From SIG607 sp045614505 (GTDB lineage: Bacteria; Bacillota; Clostridia; Oscillospirales; Acutalibacteraceae), in contig JAZLDA010000007.1 of the NCBI GenBank assembly GCA_045614505.1, forward strand, positions 1 through 64,000: 64,000 nucleotides of DNA, given 5' to 3'. The translations under genes were made by a program, and so were the position numbers. Below are positions 16,227 to 25,800 of the stretch, piece after piece; the stretch's first letter is position 1; each line of letters starts with the position of its first letter. Below the pieces are notes generated by a model that was not told the origin of the DNA, searched no databases, and was given only the letters and a program-made list of their open reading frames with translations.

Positions 16227-16784
16227 ATGGCGATTCATATTAAAGCTCCTCTTAGCCGTGAAGCTGCAAGAAAACTGAGAGCGGGGGACAGTTGTCTGAT
16301 TTCAGGGGTAATATATACCGCGCGCGATGCGGCACACAAACGTCTGTGTGAGTTGATTGAGTCAAACAAACCTCTGCCTTTGGATATTAAAGACAGTATC
16401 ATCTACTTTGTAGGACCCACACCCGCAAAACCGGGGCAAGCCATAGGCTCTGCAGGCCCCACAACCTCCTATCGTATGGATGCCTACAGTCCTGCTCTTA
16501 TTGCGAAAGGACAGACCGGTATGATAGGTAAAGGAAAAAGAGGCTCTGAAGTAATAGAGGCTATGAAACGGCACGGTGCAGTGTATTTCGGCGCCATCGG
16601 CGGTTGCGGAGCACTACTCAGCAAATGCATCAAAAAAGCTGAGGTTATAGCTTACGACGACCTTGGCGCCGAGGCTATCCGCAGACTTGAGGTAGAGGAC
16701 TTCCCCGTGATTGTTGTTATTGACAGTGAGGGAAACAACCTCTATGAAATCGGAAAAGCCCGATATCTGGCACAAAACACATAA
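16227..16784 (+). CDS. Mesaconase, class I fumarase-type beta subunit
   Basis: A 185-residue C-terminal-domain subunit starting directly after the alpha-subunit stop. Typical motifs: ISGVIYTARDAAHKRL, YFVGPTPAKPGQAIGSAGPT, TSYRMD, MIGKGKRG, YFGAIGGCGALLSKC and the ending EGNNLYEIG. Together with the alpha subunit it forms the heteromeric hydro-lyase. It differs clearly from the second beta-like subunit at 34184-34807, so the two pairs probably have different substrates. Confidence 0.87.
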   Translation: MAIHIKAPLSREAARKLRAGDSCLISGVIYTARDAAHKRLCELIESNKPLPLDIKDSIIYFVGPTPAKPGQAIGSAGPTTSYRMDAYSPALIAKGQTGMIGKGKRGSEVIEAMKRHGAVYFGAIGGCGALLSKCIKKAEVIAYDDLGAEAIRRLEVEDFPVIVVIDSEGNNLYEIGKARYLAQNT

Positions 16785-16827
16785 GTTTTATAAATAAAAA
16801 ACAGACATAAAAATTTTGACTTTTCCA

Positions 16828-16875
16828 TTGACAAAACCTCTCTGACTTATTACAATTGGTATATAACAATTGTAT
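16828..16875 (+). promoter_or_regulatory. gntR promoter with palindromic operator
   Basis: -35 TTGACA (16828-16833), 17-base spacer, -10 TACAAT (16851-16856). The -10 overlaps the inverted repeat TACAATTG - N8 - CAATTGTA, whose 3' part contains TATATAACAATT (16860-16871). The same 12-mer recurs at 17974-17985 before glmS, so autoregulation by the GntR protein is likely. Confidence 0.65.
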
Positions 16876-16887
16876 CGGAGAAAAGAA

Positions 16888-17865
16888 ATGGACCATATTT
16901 ATAACATAAACACTGATTTGGACATCCCGATTTATCAACAACTTGTGGATGCTGTTCGGGTTGCTATAAAAAAGGAGGTTCTGCTATCAGGCCAGCAGCT
17001 TCCTACTGTTCAACAATTAACCGATGAACTGGGTATTGCCAGAGGTACCGTCAAACGTGCTTATGATGAATTAGAGCACGCAGGACTTATTGAAAAGGTT
17101 CAGGGTCGCGGAACCTTTGTCAGCTATCATCCCGATAATTCGGGCAGCCGAAAAGAAAGAGCAATGACGGCAATCGGCAACCTGCTTGACAATCTGGAGA
17201 GTATGGGACTTACTCCAAATGAAATCAATATTTTTGTAAATCTCAAGCTTAGAGAGCGTTCCGAAAAAGAAGCTAATATAAAGGTGGTTGCAGTGGAATG
17301 CAACCCCGAAAATTTATCACAAATATCAAAACAGCTTCGCCATATAGGAGGAGTTGATTTATATTCGTACTCTCTGGATAATATCAAGCAATATCCTTAT
17401 AAACTCGGCGAAAATTTCGACCTTATCATTACAACTTCATCACATGCCGAGTATTTGGAAAGCGTTGTGCCCGGTAAGAATAAGATAATTCGTATAGCTC
17501 TCAGACCGTCTACACAAGGTCTTTCACGAATTATAAAAATCGGTGCAGGGAAAAAAATAGGAATTGTAGCATACAGCAAACGCTTCGGTGAGCTGTTATA
17601 TAATACTTGCCAAATGTATGCCGAAAATGTAACCATACATACTCCGTTGGTGTGTGCTGAAGAAACCGATATTAAAGCCTACATAAAGAACAAAGATGTT
17701 ATTTTGGTGCCTGAATTGTATGAAAAGCTTTTAAGCACGCAGGCAGTAGATGCCATTCACAAATTCAGCGGTGAAATAATTAACTGTTATTATGAAATGG
17801 ATGAAGGGTCTCTGCTGTATTTAGAAACAAAAGTCAAACGATTGCTTGACCAGAAAACCATATAA
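16888..17865 (+). CDS. GntR-family regulator of the glutamate-fermentation locus
   Basis: A 325-residue protein starting at ATG 16888 behind CGGAGAAAAG. The N-terminal winged helix is classic GntR (IPIYQQLVDAVRVAIKKEVL, LPTVQQLTDELGIARGTVKR, LIEKVQGRGTFV). The remaining about 240 residues are an alpha/beta effector domain with no strong family match by eye; SNF-type catalytic motifs are absent. It sits between the two halves of the pathway and near-identical elements occur at its own, glmS and citD promoters. It is therefore the probable sensor of glutamate or a pathway intermediate. A terminator follows. Confidence 0.85.
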   Translation: MDHIYNINTDLDIPIYQQLVDAVRVAIKKEVLLSGQQLPTVQQLTDELGIARGTVKRAYDELEHAGLIEKVQGRGTFVSYHPDNSGSRKERAMTAIGNLLDNLESMGLTPNEINIFVNLKLRERSEKEANIKVVAVECNPENLSQISKQLRHIGGVDLYSYSLDNIKQYPYKLGENFDLIITTSSHAEYLESVVPGKNKIIRIALRPSTQGLSRIIKIGAGKKIGIVAYSKRFGELLYNTCQMYAENVTIHTPLVCAEETDIKAYIKNKDVILVPELYEKLLSTQAVDAIHKFSGEIINCYYEMDEGSLLYLETKVKRLLDQKTI

Positions 17866-17869
17866 TTCT

Positions 17870-17902
17870 CCGCTCAGCCTTTGCTGAGCGGGTTTCTTTT
17901 TG
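17870..17902 (+). terminator. Terminator after gntR
   Basis: CCGCTCAGC / GCTGAGCGG, a perfect 9-bp stem with a four-base loop, followed by GTTTCTTTTTGTTTTT. Confidence 0.9.
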
Positions 17903-17939
17903 TTTTTGCTCCTTATACTATAAAAATCCGAAATATAAC

Positions 17940-17985
17940 TTGACAAATGATATATAACCTTATATTATATAGTTATATAACAATT
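17940..17985 (+). promoter_or_regulatory. glmS promoter with operator-like repeats
   Basis: -35 TTGACA (17940-17945), 17-base spacer, -10 TATTAT (17963-17968). Immediately downstream is TATATAACAATT (17974-17985), identical to the site in the gntR promoter; a second TATATAAC is in the spacer (17951-17958). No cobalamin riboswitch is seen in this short leader although the enzyme needs B12. Confidence 0.68.
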
Positions 17986-18005
17986 TTTCTATGAGGTGCA
18001 ATTTT

Positions 18006-18437
18006 ATGGAAAATCAAAAAAAGAAAACATTGGTTATGGGCGTTATTGGTGCGGACGTTCATGCCGTAGGAAATAAGATTTTACAGCACGCTTTTACAGA
18101 AGCAGGTTTTGAAGTTGTAAATCTGGGTGTTATGGTTGCACAGGAAGAATATATTTCAGCCGCCATTGAGTCAGGCGCAGATGCTATTGTTGTGTCTTCG
18201 CTGTACGGTCAAGGAGAGTTAGACTGTCGCGGTATGCGTGAAAAATGCGACGAAGCAGGACTTAAGGGTATCCCGCTAATTGTGGGCGGAAATATCGTTA
18301 TAGGTAAACAAAAGTTTGAGGATGTGGAGCGCCGCTTTAAAGAAATGGGATTTGACCGTGCATTCCCTCCGGGAACCACACCCGAAACCACCATTGATGC
18401 CCTCAGAGAACTTTTACATATAGACGGAGAAAATTAA
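18006..18437 (+). CDS. glmS: Glutamate mutase sigma subunit (B12-binding)
   Basis: A 143-residue cobalamin-binding subunit. The start is at ATG 18006 with GAGGTG upstream. It has the DxHxxG motif (DVHAVG; His19 is the lower axial ligand of cobalt) followed by VSSLYGQGELDCRGM and VGGNIVIGKQ, the Rossmann-like B12 domain. With GlmE it catalyses (S)-glutamate to (2S,3S)-3-methylaspartate. Its stop overlaps the glmL start (TAATG). Confidence 0.96.
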   Translation: MENQKKKTLVMGVIGADVHAVGNKILQHAFTEAGFEVVNLGVMVAQEEYISAAIESGADAIVVSSLYGQGELDCRGMREKCDEAGLKGIPLIVGGNIVIGKQKFEDVERRFKEMGFDRAFPPGTTPETTIDALRELLHIDGEN

Positions 18438-19828
18438 TGAAAACTGTATTGTTGATTGATTTTGGCAGTACATATACCAAACTTACCGCAGTTGATGTCA
18501 ATGAGGAGCGTGTTCTCGGCACCGCCGCCGCTTATACCACTATTGAAACCGATATCAATGACGGTCTTGAAGCAGGACTTAAAATTCTGGAGAGCAAAAT
18601 CGGAAAGATAAATTTTAACGAATGCTATGCTTGCTCTTCGGCTGCAGGCGGTCTCAGGATGATTACGAGCGGATTAGTACCCGAACTGACAGGTGAGGCC
18701 GCAAGGCTTGCAAGTCTTGGAGCAGGAGCAAAGGTCACAAAAGTTTATTCCTTTGAACTGACCGAAGACGATGTCGAAGAAATACGTCAGGCAAAACCCG
18801 ATATATTTCTGCTTGTGGGAGGAACCGACGGCGGAAATAGCGAGTGCATTCTTCATAATGCCGAGGTGCTGGCTGATATGAAGCCCGATTTTCCTATTGT
18901 GCTTGCAGGCAACCGCACCGCCGCTAAAAAATGTCAGGAAATACTCAGCGGCTACGAAGTGTATGTATGCCCGAATGTTATGCCTAAATTCGGTGAATTG
19001 AAAATTGAGCCTACACAAAAGCAGATCAGAGAAATTTTTCTCAATCGAATTATTCGGGCAAAGGGGCTTAGCCGTGCATCGGAACTGCTTTCCGATATTA
19101 TGATGCCCACTCCCTCGGCTGTATTACAGGCCGTCGAGTTGTTGTCGGGCGGTTATGAGGATGAGAAAGGAATCGGCGAGCTGGTTGCAGTGGATGTGGG
19201 AGGAGCTACAACCGATATATATTCAATTGCCGACGGAATGCCCGAGCATATGAACACCGTTTACAAAGGCTTGCCCGAGCCCTACGCAAAACGAACGGTT
19301 GAGGGCGACATCGGTATGCGCTACAGTATACAAGGCATTGTAGACAGCGCAGGAATAGATCGTATATGCGAATTATCCGGTCTTTCAGAGGATAGAGCGA
19401 CTGAATTAATACGAGATTTGAAGCTTAATCCAGACAAGGTACCCGACAATAACAAGGAAATGGAAAATCTCGACTTTGCATTGGCGTCCTGTGCAGTTGA
19501 AGAAGCTGTTACACGCCACGCAGGTACTATTTCAGAATCATATACACTGCTTGGCAAAGTGCTGGTTCAGGAAGGCAAAAACTTAACTAATGTAAAAAAC
19601 ATCGTTGTTACAGGAGGAAGCCTTGTTCATTCCGAGAGGATATATCATATCTCCGAGAATGCACTTTATTCTCTGTCAAACCCCTCGTCACTCAGACCGA
19701 AAGCTGTTGATGTTTGGGCAGACAAGATCTACATATTATCCGCTATGGGATTACTCTCATCTTATTATCCAAAAACTGCACTCAAAATAATGAAAAAGGA
19801 GCTTAAGTACTATGGACATTCAAAATAA
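18437..19828 (+). CDS. glmL: Glutamate mutase accessory protein GlmL (MutL)
   Basis: A 463-residue ASKHA-type ATPase: IDFGSTYTKLTAVD near the start, LLVGGTDGG, VALDVGGATTD-like AVDVGGATTDIYS and IVVTGGSLVH. MutL/GlmL proteins lie between the two mutase subunits in clostridia and are thought to reactivate or load the B12 enzyme with ATP. It overlaps glmS by 1 base and glmE by 17 bases. Confidence 0.94.
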   Translation: MKTVLLIDFGSTYTKLTAVDVNEERVLGTAAAYTTIETDINDGLEAGLKILESKIGKINFNECYACSSAAGGLRMITSGLVPELTGEAARLASLGAGAKVTKVYSFELTEDDVEEIRQAKPDIFLLVGGTDGGNSECILHNAEVLADMKPDFPIVLAGNRTAAKKCQEILSGYEVYVCPNVMPKFGELKIEPTQKQIREIFLNRIIRAKGLSRASELLSDIMMPTPSAVLQAVELLSGGYEDEKGIGELVAVDVGGATTDIYSIADGMPEHMNTVYKGLPEPYAKRTVEGDIGMRYSIQGIVDSAGIDRICELSGLSEDRATELIRDLKLNPDKVPDNNKEMENLDFALASCAVEEAVTRHAGTISESYTLLGKVLVQEGKNLTNVKNIVVTGGSLVHSERIYHISENALYSLSNPSSLRPKAVDVWADKIYILSAMGLLSSYYPKTALKIMKKELKYYGHSK

Positions 19829-21260
19829 GCGTATTTCTGACGGAGAATTTGAACAACTGCGTCAAGAAGTTTTGAACCAATGGCCTACCGGTAAGGACGT
19901 TAATTTAGAAGAGGCAGTTGCCTATCATAAGTCCATGCCCGAATGCAGAAACTTCTCAAAAAAGTTACTTGATGCTAAGCGTAATAAACGTACGCTTATC
20001 CAACCTCGCGCCGGTGTTCCGGTTGTAGAAGAGCACATTAAGCTTATGCAGTATTTGGAGGAATTCGGCGAAGCAGATTTACTGCCCTCAACAATTGACA
20101 GTTACACTCGTCAGAACCGTTACGAGGAGGCTGAAAACGGTATTTCCGAATCTCTGCGTCTTGAACGCGCTATGCTTAACGGTTTCCCTGCTGTTAATCA
20201 CGGTGTAGAAAAATGCCGTAAGGTTATTGAGAGCGTCAACGTTCCGATGCAGGTTCGTCACGGCACTCCCGATGCAAGACTTCTGACAGAAATTACCTAT
20301 GCAGGCGGTTTTACAAGCTATGAGGGCGGTGGAATATCCTATAACCTGCCCTACTGCAAGAATATTCCCATGGAGCGTACAATTCGCGACTGGCAGTATG
20401 TTGACCGCTTGACCGGTTTATATGAAGAAATGGGTGTTTCCATCAACCGAGAGCCCTACGGTCCCTTGACGGGCACATTGGTGCCGCCTTGTATCTCTCA
20501 TGCCGCTGCTATTATTGAAGCATTACTGGCGGCAGAGCAGGGAGTTAAGAATATTACGGTGGGTTACGGTCAATGCGGAAACCTGGTACAGGATGTTGCC
20601 GCTATTCGCACTTTAGAGGAACTGACAGATGAATATCTCAAAAAATACGGATACGGAGATGTTCAGGTAACAACCGTTCTGCATCAATGGATGGGAGGTT
20701 TCCCTGCTGACGAGGCAAAGGCGTTTGGCGTTATATCCTCAGGCAGCTTGATTGCAGCTCTTTCAAAAGCCACAAAGGTTATTGTAAAAACTCCTCACGA
20801 GGCTGTGGGCATACCCACTATGGAAGCTAACGCCGAGGGTCTGCGTTGCACTAAACAGGTTGTTAATATGCTTGCAGACCAGACATTCCAGGATAAACGA
20901 CTGGACGAAGAAAAAGAAATTATCAAGCTCGAAACCCGTGCTATTGTTGACAAATGCTTTGAACTGGGTAACGGAGATATTGCCGTTGGTGTTTGCCGCG
21001 GTGTTGAAGCAGGCGTGCTTGACGTACCTTTTGCTCCTTGCAGATTTAACGCAGGTAAAATGTTACCCTGCCGCGACAATGAAGGTGCTGTTCGTATACT
21101 CGATACCGGCAACTTACCGTTTTCTAAAGAGCTTATTGACTTCCACAAGGCTAAAATCGAGGAACGCGCCATTGCCGAAAAAAGACAAGTTTCGTTCCAA
21201 ATGGTTATCGATGATGTTTATTCAATCGGTAAAGGCCGTTTAGTTGGCCGTCCTAAGTAA
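19812..21260 (+). CDS. glmE: Glutamate mutase epsilon subunit
   Basis: A 482-residue TIM-barrel catalytic subunit, the family's usual length. QVRHGTPDARLLTEITYAGG holds the substrate-carboxylate arginines, and GGGISYNLPYCKNIPMERTI, INREPYGPLTGTLVPP and GYGQCGNLVQDVAAI are diagnostic. It binds glutamate and, with adenosylcobalamin on GlmS, carries out the radical carbon-skeleton rearrangement. It is translationally coupled to glmL. Confidence 0.97.
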   Translation: MDIQNKRISDGEFEQLRQEVLNQWPTGKDVNLEEAVAYHKSMPECRNFSKKLLDAKRNKRTLIQPRAGVPVVEEHIKLMQYLEEFGEADLLPSTIDSYTRQNRYEEAENGISESLRLERAMLNGFPAVNHGVEKCRKVIESVNVPMQVRHGTPDARLLTEITYAGGFTSYEGGGISYNLPYCKNIPMERTIRDWQYVDRLTGLYEEMGVSINREPYGPLTGTLVPPCISHAAAIIEALLAAEQGVKNITVGYGQCGNLVQDVAAIRTLEELTDEYLKKYGYGDVQVTTVLHQWMGGFPADEAKAFGVISSGSLIAALSKATKVIVKTPHEAVGIPTMEANAEGLRCTKQVVNMLADQTFQDKRLDEEKEIIKLETRAIVDKCFELGNGDIAVGVCRGVEAGVLDVPFAPCRFNAGKMLPCRDNEGAVRILDTGNLPFSKELIDFHKAKIEERAIAEKRQVSFQMVIDDVYSIGKGRLVGRPK

Positions 21261-21280
21261 TAATCAGGAGAGTGTATATT

Positions 21281-22531
21281 ATGAAAATAATTGATGTTGT
21301 ATGTTCCGCAGGTCGTACCGGATTTTACTTTGACGACCAGCGCGCTATTAAACAGGGTGCAGGACACGACGGCGTGTTCTATGTGGGAGACCCCGTAACC
21401 GAGGGTTTCCGTGCGGTACGCCAAGCAGGTGAATCCATTTCGGTAATGATTATCCTGGAGGACGGTCAGGTTGCCTACGGCGACTGCGCCGCAGTGCAGT
21501 ATTCGGGCGCAGGAGGACGCGACCCCTTGTTTCTTGCCGAAGATTTCATTCCTGTCATTGAAAACTACATAAAGCCTCAGCTTGTTGGCAAAGATGCTGA
21601 TGATTTCCGCAATCTTTGCGCAATGATGGAAGCTATTGAGGTTAATGGCAAACGTCTTCACACCGCTATCCGTTACGGCGTATCTCAAGCTATTTTAGAT
21701 GCTGTTGCCAAGGCTACGGGCAGAATGATGTGTGAAGTAGTTGCCGACGAGTACGGCTGTACCGTTTCGGACACTCCAGTTCCTCTTTTCACCCAGTCAG
21801 GTGATGACCGCTATGATAATGCAGATAAAATGATTATCAAAGGCGCCGCAGTTCTTCCTCACGCTTTAATCAATAACATCGATACAAAGCTGGGCAGAAA
21901 AGGTGAGAAGCTGGCGGAGTATGTTATGTGGCTTCGTGATCGTATCCTTAACAACCGTAACAGTGCAGATTATATGCCCGCAATGCATATAGATGTTTAC
22001 GGTACAATCGGTGCTGCATTCGGCAATAATAACTACAAAGAAATGGCAGATTATATTGAAAAGCTGGGAGAAATCGCAAAGCCTTTCAAACTGAGAATTG
22101 AAGGTCCTATGGACTGTGACTGTGACAGAGAAACACAGATTGTTGCATTGGCAGGACTTACCAAAGAACTTGACAGCCGTGGCTGTGATGTTGAATTGGT
22201 TGCCGATGAATGGTGCAATACATTAGAGGATATTAAACTGTTTGTTGATAACAAAGCAGGACATATGGTTCAAATCAAAACTCCCGACCTTGGCGGAATC
22301 AACAATACCATTGAAGCAGTTCTCTACTGCAAGGAAAACGGTATCGGCGCTTATCAGGGCGGTACCTGCAACGAAACCGACCGCAGTGCTCAGGTTTGTG
22401 TTCACTGTGCTATGGCAACTAAACCTGACCAGATGTTAGCAAAGCCGGGTATGGGCGTAGACGAAGGATTTATGATTGTATATAACGAAATGAATCGTAT
22501 CCTGGCTTTGCGTAAAGCAAAAAATAAATAA
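21281..22531 (+). CDS. mal: Methylaspartate ammonia-lyase
   Basis: A 416-residue enolase-superfamily enzyme. It eliminates ammonia from 3-methylaspartate to give mesaconate. The start at ATG 21281 (AGGAGAG upstream) gives the family N-terminus MKIIDVVCSAGRTGFYFDDQ. Catalytic residues are present: His194 in VLPHALIN and Lys333 in MVQIKTPDLGG (331 in the clostridial enzyme), plus metal ligands in HIDVYG, RIEGPMD and VADEWCN. Last gene of the mutase operon, followed by a terminator. Confidence 0.97.
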   Translation: MKIIDVVCSAGRTGFYFDDQRAIKQGAGHDGVFYVGDPVTEGFRAVRQAGESISVMIILEDGQVAYGDCAAVQYSGAGGRDPLFLAEDFIPVIENYIKPQLVGKDADDFRNLCAMMEAIEVNGKRLHTAIRYGVSQAILDAVAKATGRMMCEVVADEYGCTVSDTPVPLFTQSGDDRYDNADKMIIKGAAVLPHALINNIDTKLGRKGEKLAEYVMWLRDRILNNRNSADYMPAMHIDVYGTIGAAFGNNNYKEMADYIEKLGEIAKPFKLRIEGPMDCDCDRETQIVALAGLTKELDSRGCDVELVADEWCNTLEDIKLFVDNKAGHMVQIKTPDLGGINNTIEAVLYCKENGIGAYQGGTCNETDRSAQVCVHCAMATKPDQMLAKPGMGVDEGFMIVYNEMNRILALRKAKNK

Positions 22532-22543
22532 TAAGTACATAGC

Positions 22544-22579
22544 AAAAACGAGCCTATTTATATATAGGCTCGTTTTTTA
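22544..22579 (+). terminator. Terminator after mal
   Basis: AAAAACGAGCCTAT / ATAGGCTCGTTTTTT stem-loop with a short AT loop and U-tract. It ends the glmS-glmL-glmE-mal transcript. Confidence 0.9.
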
Positions 22580-22729
22580 TCATAGCATAAAATTTAAGAA
22601 TGACTGCCGTGGAGAATTATCAGATGGCTTTAATGATGGTTATTATTTAAACCGGCTGTAGGCACAAGTGTGTTTATTACGGTCTTCACCGCACCATTTT
22701 ACTTTTCTCTTTTGTAAAAGTGCTCCTAC
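22580..22729. other. Intergenic stretch before the giant gene
   Basis: No open frame or known RNA is recognised here. A weak imperfect inverted repeat (GCACCATTTTACTTTT ... GTAAAAGTGC, about 22691-22723) lies just before the promoter and could be a regulatory site or a mobile-element scar; nothing more can be supported. Confidence 0.3.
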
Positions 22730-22758
22730 TTGTTATTTGATGTTTTATATGTTATAAT
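22730..22758 (+). promoter_or_regulatory. Promoter of the giant surface-protein gene
   Basis: -35 TTGTTA (22730-22735), 17-base spacer, -10 TATAAT (22753-22758); AGAAAGGAG lies before the ATG at 22819. Confidence 0.7.
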
Positions 22759-22818
22759 GTATATTAGTAAAGTATATCCTCGCAGACATATTCGATACGT
22801 GTCAGAAAGGAGCCCATA

Positions 22819-25800
22819 ATGAATAAAAACATCATCACCAAATTAACGGCATTTCTGCTTTGCCTTGCGCTGATTTGCACCATACTGCCAATAAGCGCCC
22901 TGACAGAGGTAATGCAAGAACCGGATTTACCTGTGGAATATGAAATCAACACGCCTGACGACGAAGATGAAATCATCACGCCTGACGATGGAGAAGAGGA
23001 AGAGGTAGACATCTACGCTAATGCTGTAGATGTATCTAACGGCAGTGAACTGGCCGAGGCGCTGGAAGAGGAAGCCTATTCCATCCGCATCACAGCGGAT
23101 TTCCAACTGGATCAGACCTTCTATGTGACTGGCGATACCGTCATCTTCTCGCAAGAAGCCCACACCCTCACCAGAGCTCGCGGCTTTGGAGGGGATATCT
23201 TTGTTGTGGGTGAACGCAAAGACGGAACATTTTGTGAAAATGCAGTCAAGCTGACACTGGGTGACCCGGAATCCACAGAGAAAAATCTGCTGGTCATTGA
23301 CGGTAACCGCGACAAAATGGATGCAGATGTTACAGGCACGATAATCTTTGTGGTCAGCGGAGCAAGTGCTGATCTGTACGAAAATGTTACAATTAAAAAC
23401 AACAAAAAGGTGGGCAACGAAAAAACCCTGACCGAACAATACGGCGTTTCCTATGTAGGCCGTGTTGGTGGCGCAGTGGCGATTTTGTCTGCCAAAACCA
23501 CTATGAATATTTACGGCGGTACATATTCCGACAACGCCGTCAACGACGTTACTAACAGCACCACAGAGGAAGGACAAGTTTCCACCCAGGGCGGTGCAAT
23601 TTACAACTTTGGCACACTGAATATCTACGGCGGCACCTTTGAGAACAATTACGCTGCCCGCGGAGGTGTGTTCTACTGCTATCGAACAACCAACATTTTT
23701 AATGCTGACATCAAAAATAATACAGCTTCCGATATGGGCGGAGTTGTGTATATGCCTAACAGCACCGGTGCACATTTGTTCCTGGGCGGTGAAAATCCCT
23801 ACGGCGAAAGCCATGTTACCATTCAGAACAACACTTCCGACGGTTACGGCGGAGCAATTTATGCCCGCAATGAGCTGGATATCCAGAATACCGATTTTAT
23901 TGGAAACAGTGTTACATCTTCTTCCGGCGGTGCTATTGCGGCATTTGCTATGGAAGTGACCATCAGCAATTCCTCATTTAAAGAAAACACAGCAGCTTCC
24001 TACGGTGCTGCTATTTACTACGCCAGTGAAAACGGCAAGGATACACCGGAATTGACTGTGACAGGCACCGTGTTTGAAAATAACAGTGTTTCTTCATCCG
24101 GTGGTGCTGTTTATATGAACGGTAATGCCAGTGCATATATGGAAAATGTGAAATTCACAGGCAATACTTCTGAAAATAACGGCGGTGCTATTTATCTGAA
24201 TAACGGTCATATCGATGTAAACGGCGCTGTGATAGAGAACAACAGTTGCGGTACCACCGGAGGCGCTATTACAGGTAACAACGAGTCATCTATTAAGCTT
24301 AACGAAGTGACTGCAACAAATAACATCTCCGGCAAGGGCGGTTTTGTGTATTGCAATGCGTCGTCTTTACATATTTATGACAGTATGATTTTACAGAACA
24401 ATTCTACCGGTGGTGGCGGCGGTGTATACCTGGATGCGGGTGCGTCCGGCGGTGTATATGCCACTACATTTCATAAGAATACTACCGACGGCAACGGCGG
24501 CGCTTTGTTTATTTACACCGACGGTTACACCGCAGAAACTAAGGTTACGCTGCATAGCTGTACTTATACCAACAATGAAAGCGATTACGGCGGCGCTATT
24601 TATGCCTCCAGTAGATCGGTTATAGATCTATATAACTCCACCGCAAAATACAACGCGGCAAAAAAGGGAGGCTTCCTGTATCACACAACCACCAACACCA
24701 TCATCAATTTGGCAAGCCTTATTTTGGAGGGTAACACAGCTACCGACGGAGGTCCCATCATTTGGGGTAACTCGGCAGGCGCTGTGCTGAACCTGGACAA
24801 GGCTTTGTACATTGATAGGGATGTTACCGGAGAGCTTGATGATGCATACTGGGCTTCTGCTATTGTCAATAAGCTGAAGGTTAACCAGGTGGTTCTGAAT
24901 ATTCCTAACTATATCGGCTATGATGGTGCCGAAGTGGTGCCTCAGGTGCCTCGAATTCCGGTGGATATTACCAGCGCGCAGGAACTGGAGAAAGCATTGG
25001 CAGATGGAAAAGATCTTCTGCGGATTGCGGCAGATTTCAAGATTGATCGCACCTTCTACATTTACCGCAATACCACCATCTATTCTGAACAGGCCCACAC
25101 TCTCACCAGAGCATCCGGCTTTGGCGGAGATATTTTCGTTGTGGGTGAATATAGCGACGGAGACTTCTGCGAAAACGAAGTCAAGCTGACACTGGGAGAC
25201 CCTGAGTCTACGGAAAAAAATCTGCTGGTCATTGACGGTAACAGAGATAATATGACCGCAGACGTTATCGGTACGGTGATTTTTGTAGTCAGCGGAGCAA
25301 GTGCGGATCTGTACGAAAATGTTACAATTCAAAATCATAAAAAGGTAGGCAACGAGAAAACTCTGACCGATAAATACGGCGTTTCCTATGTAGGCCGTAT
25401 CGGTGGCGCTGTTGCAATTTTGTCTGCCAAAACATCTATGAATATCTACGGCGGTACATATTTAAATAACGCCGTCAACGACATAACGGATAGTAATACG
25501 GAAGAAGGTCAGGTTTCTACTCAGGGCGGTGCTATTTACAACTTCGGTACACTGAACGTGTACGGAGGTACTTTTGAGAAAAACTACGCTGCCCGCGGCG
25601 GTGTATTCTACTGCTACCGTACTACCAATATTTTTAATGCCGATATTAAAAACAATACATCTTCGGATCTTGGCGGCGTTGTGTATATGCCCAACAGCAC
25701 ATCGGCTTTCTTAAATATAGGCACACCAAATGATTTGGTGCAAAGCAAGGTTATCTTCACCGGCAACACCGCCGGCAGTCACGGTGGCGTTATCTACGCA

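Noticed and set aside
17903..18005. Cobalamin riboswitch before the B12-dependent glutamate mutase genes
   Set aside because: The leader is only a few tens of bases after the -10 and lacks the B12-box sequence.
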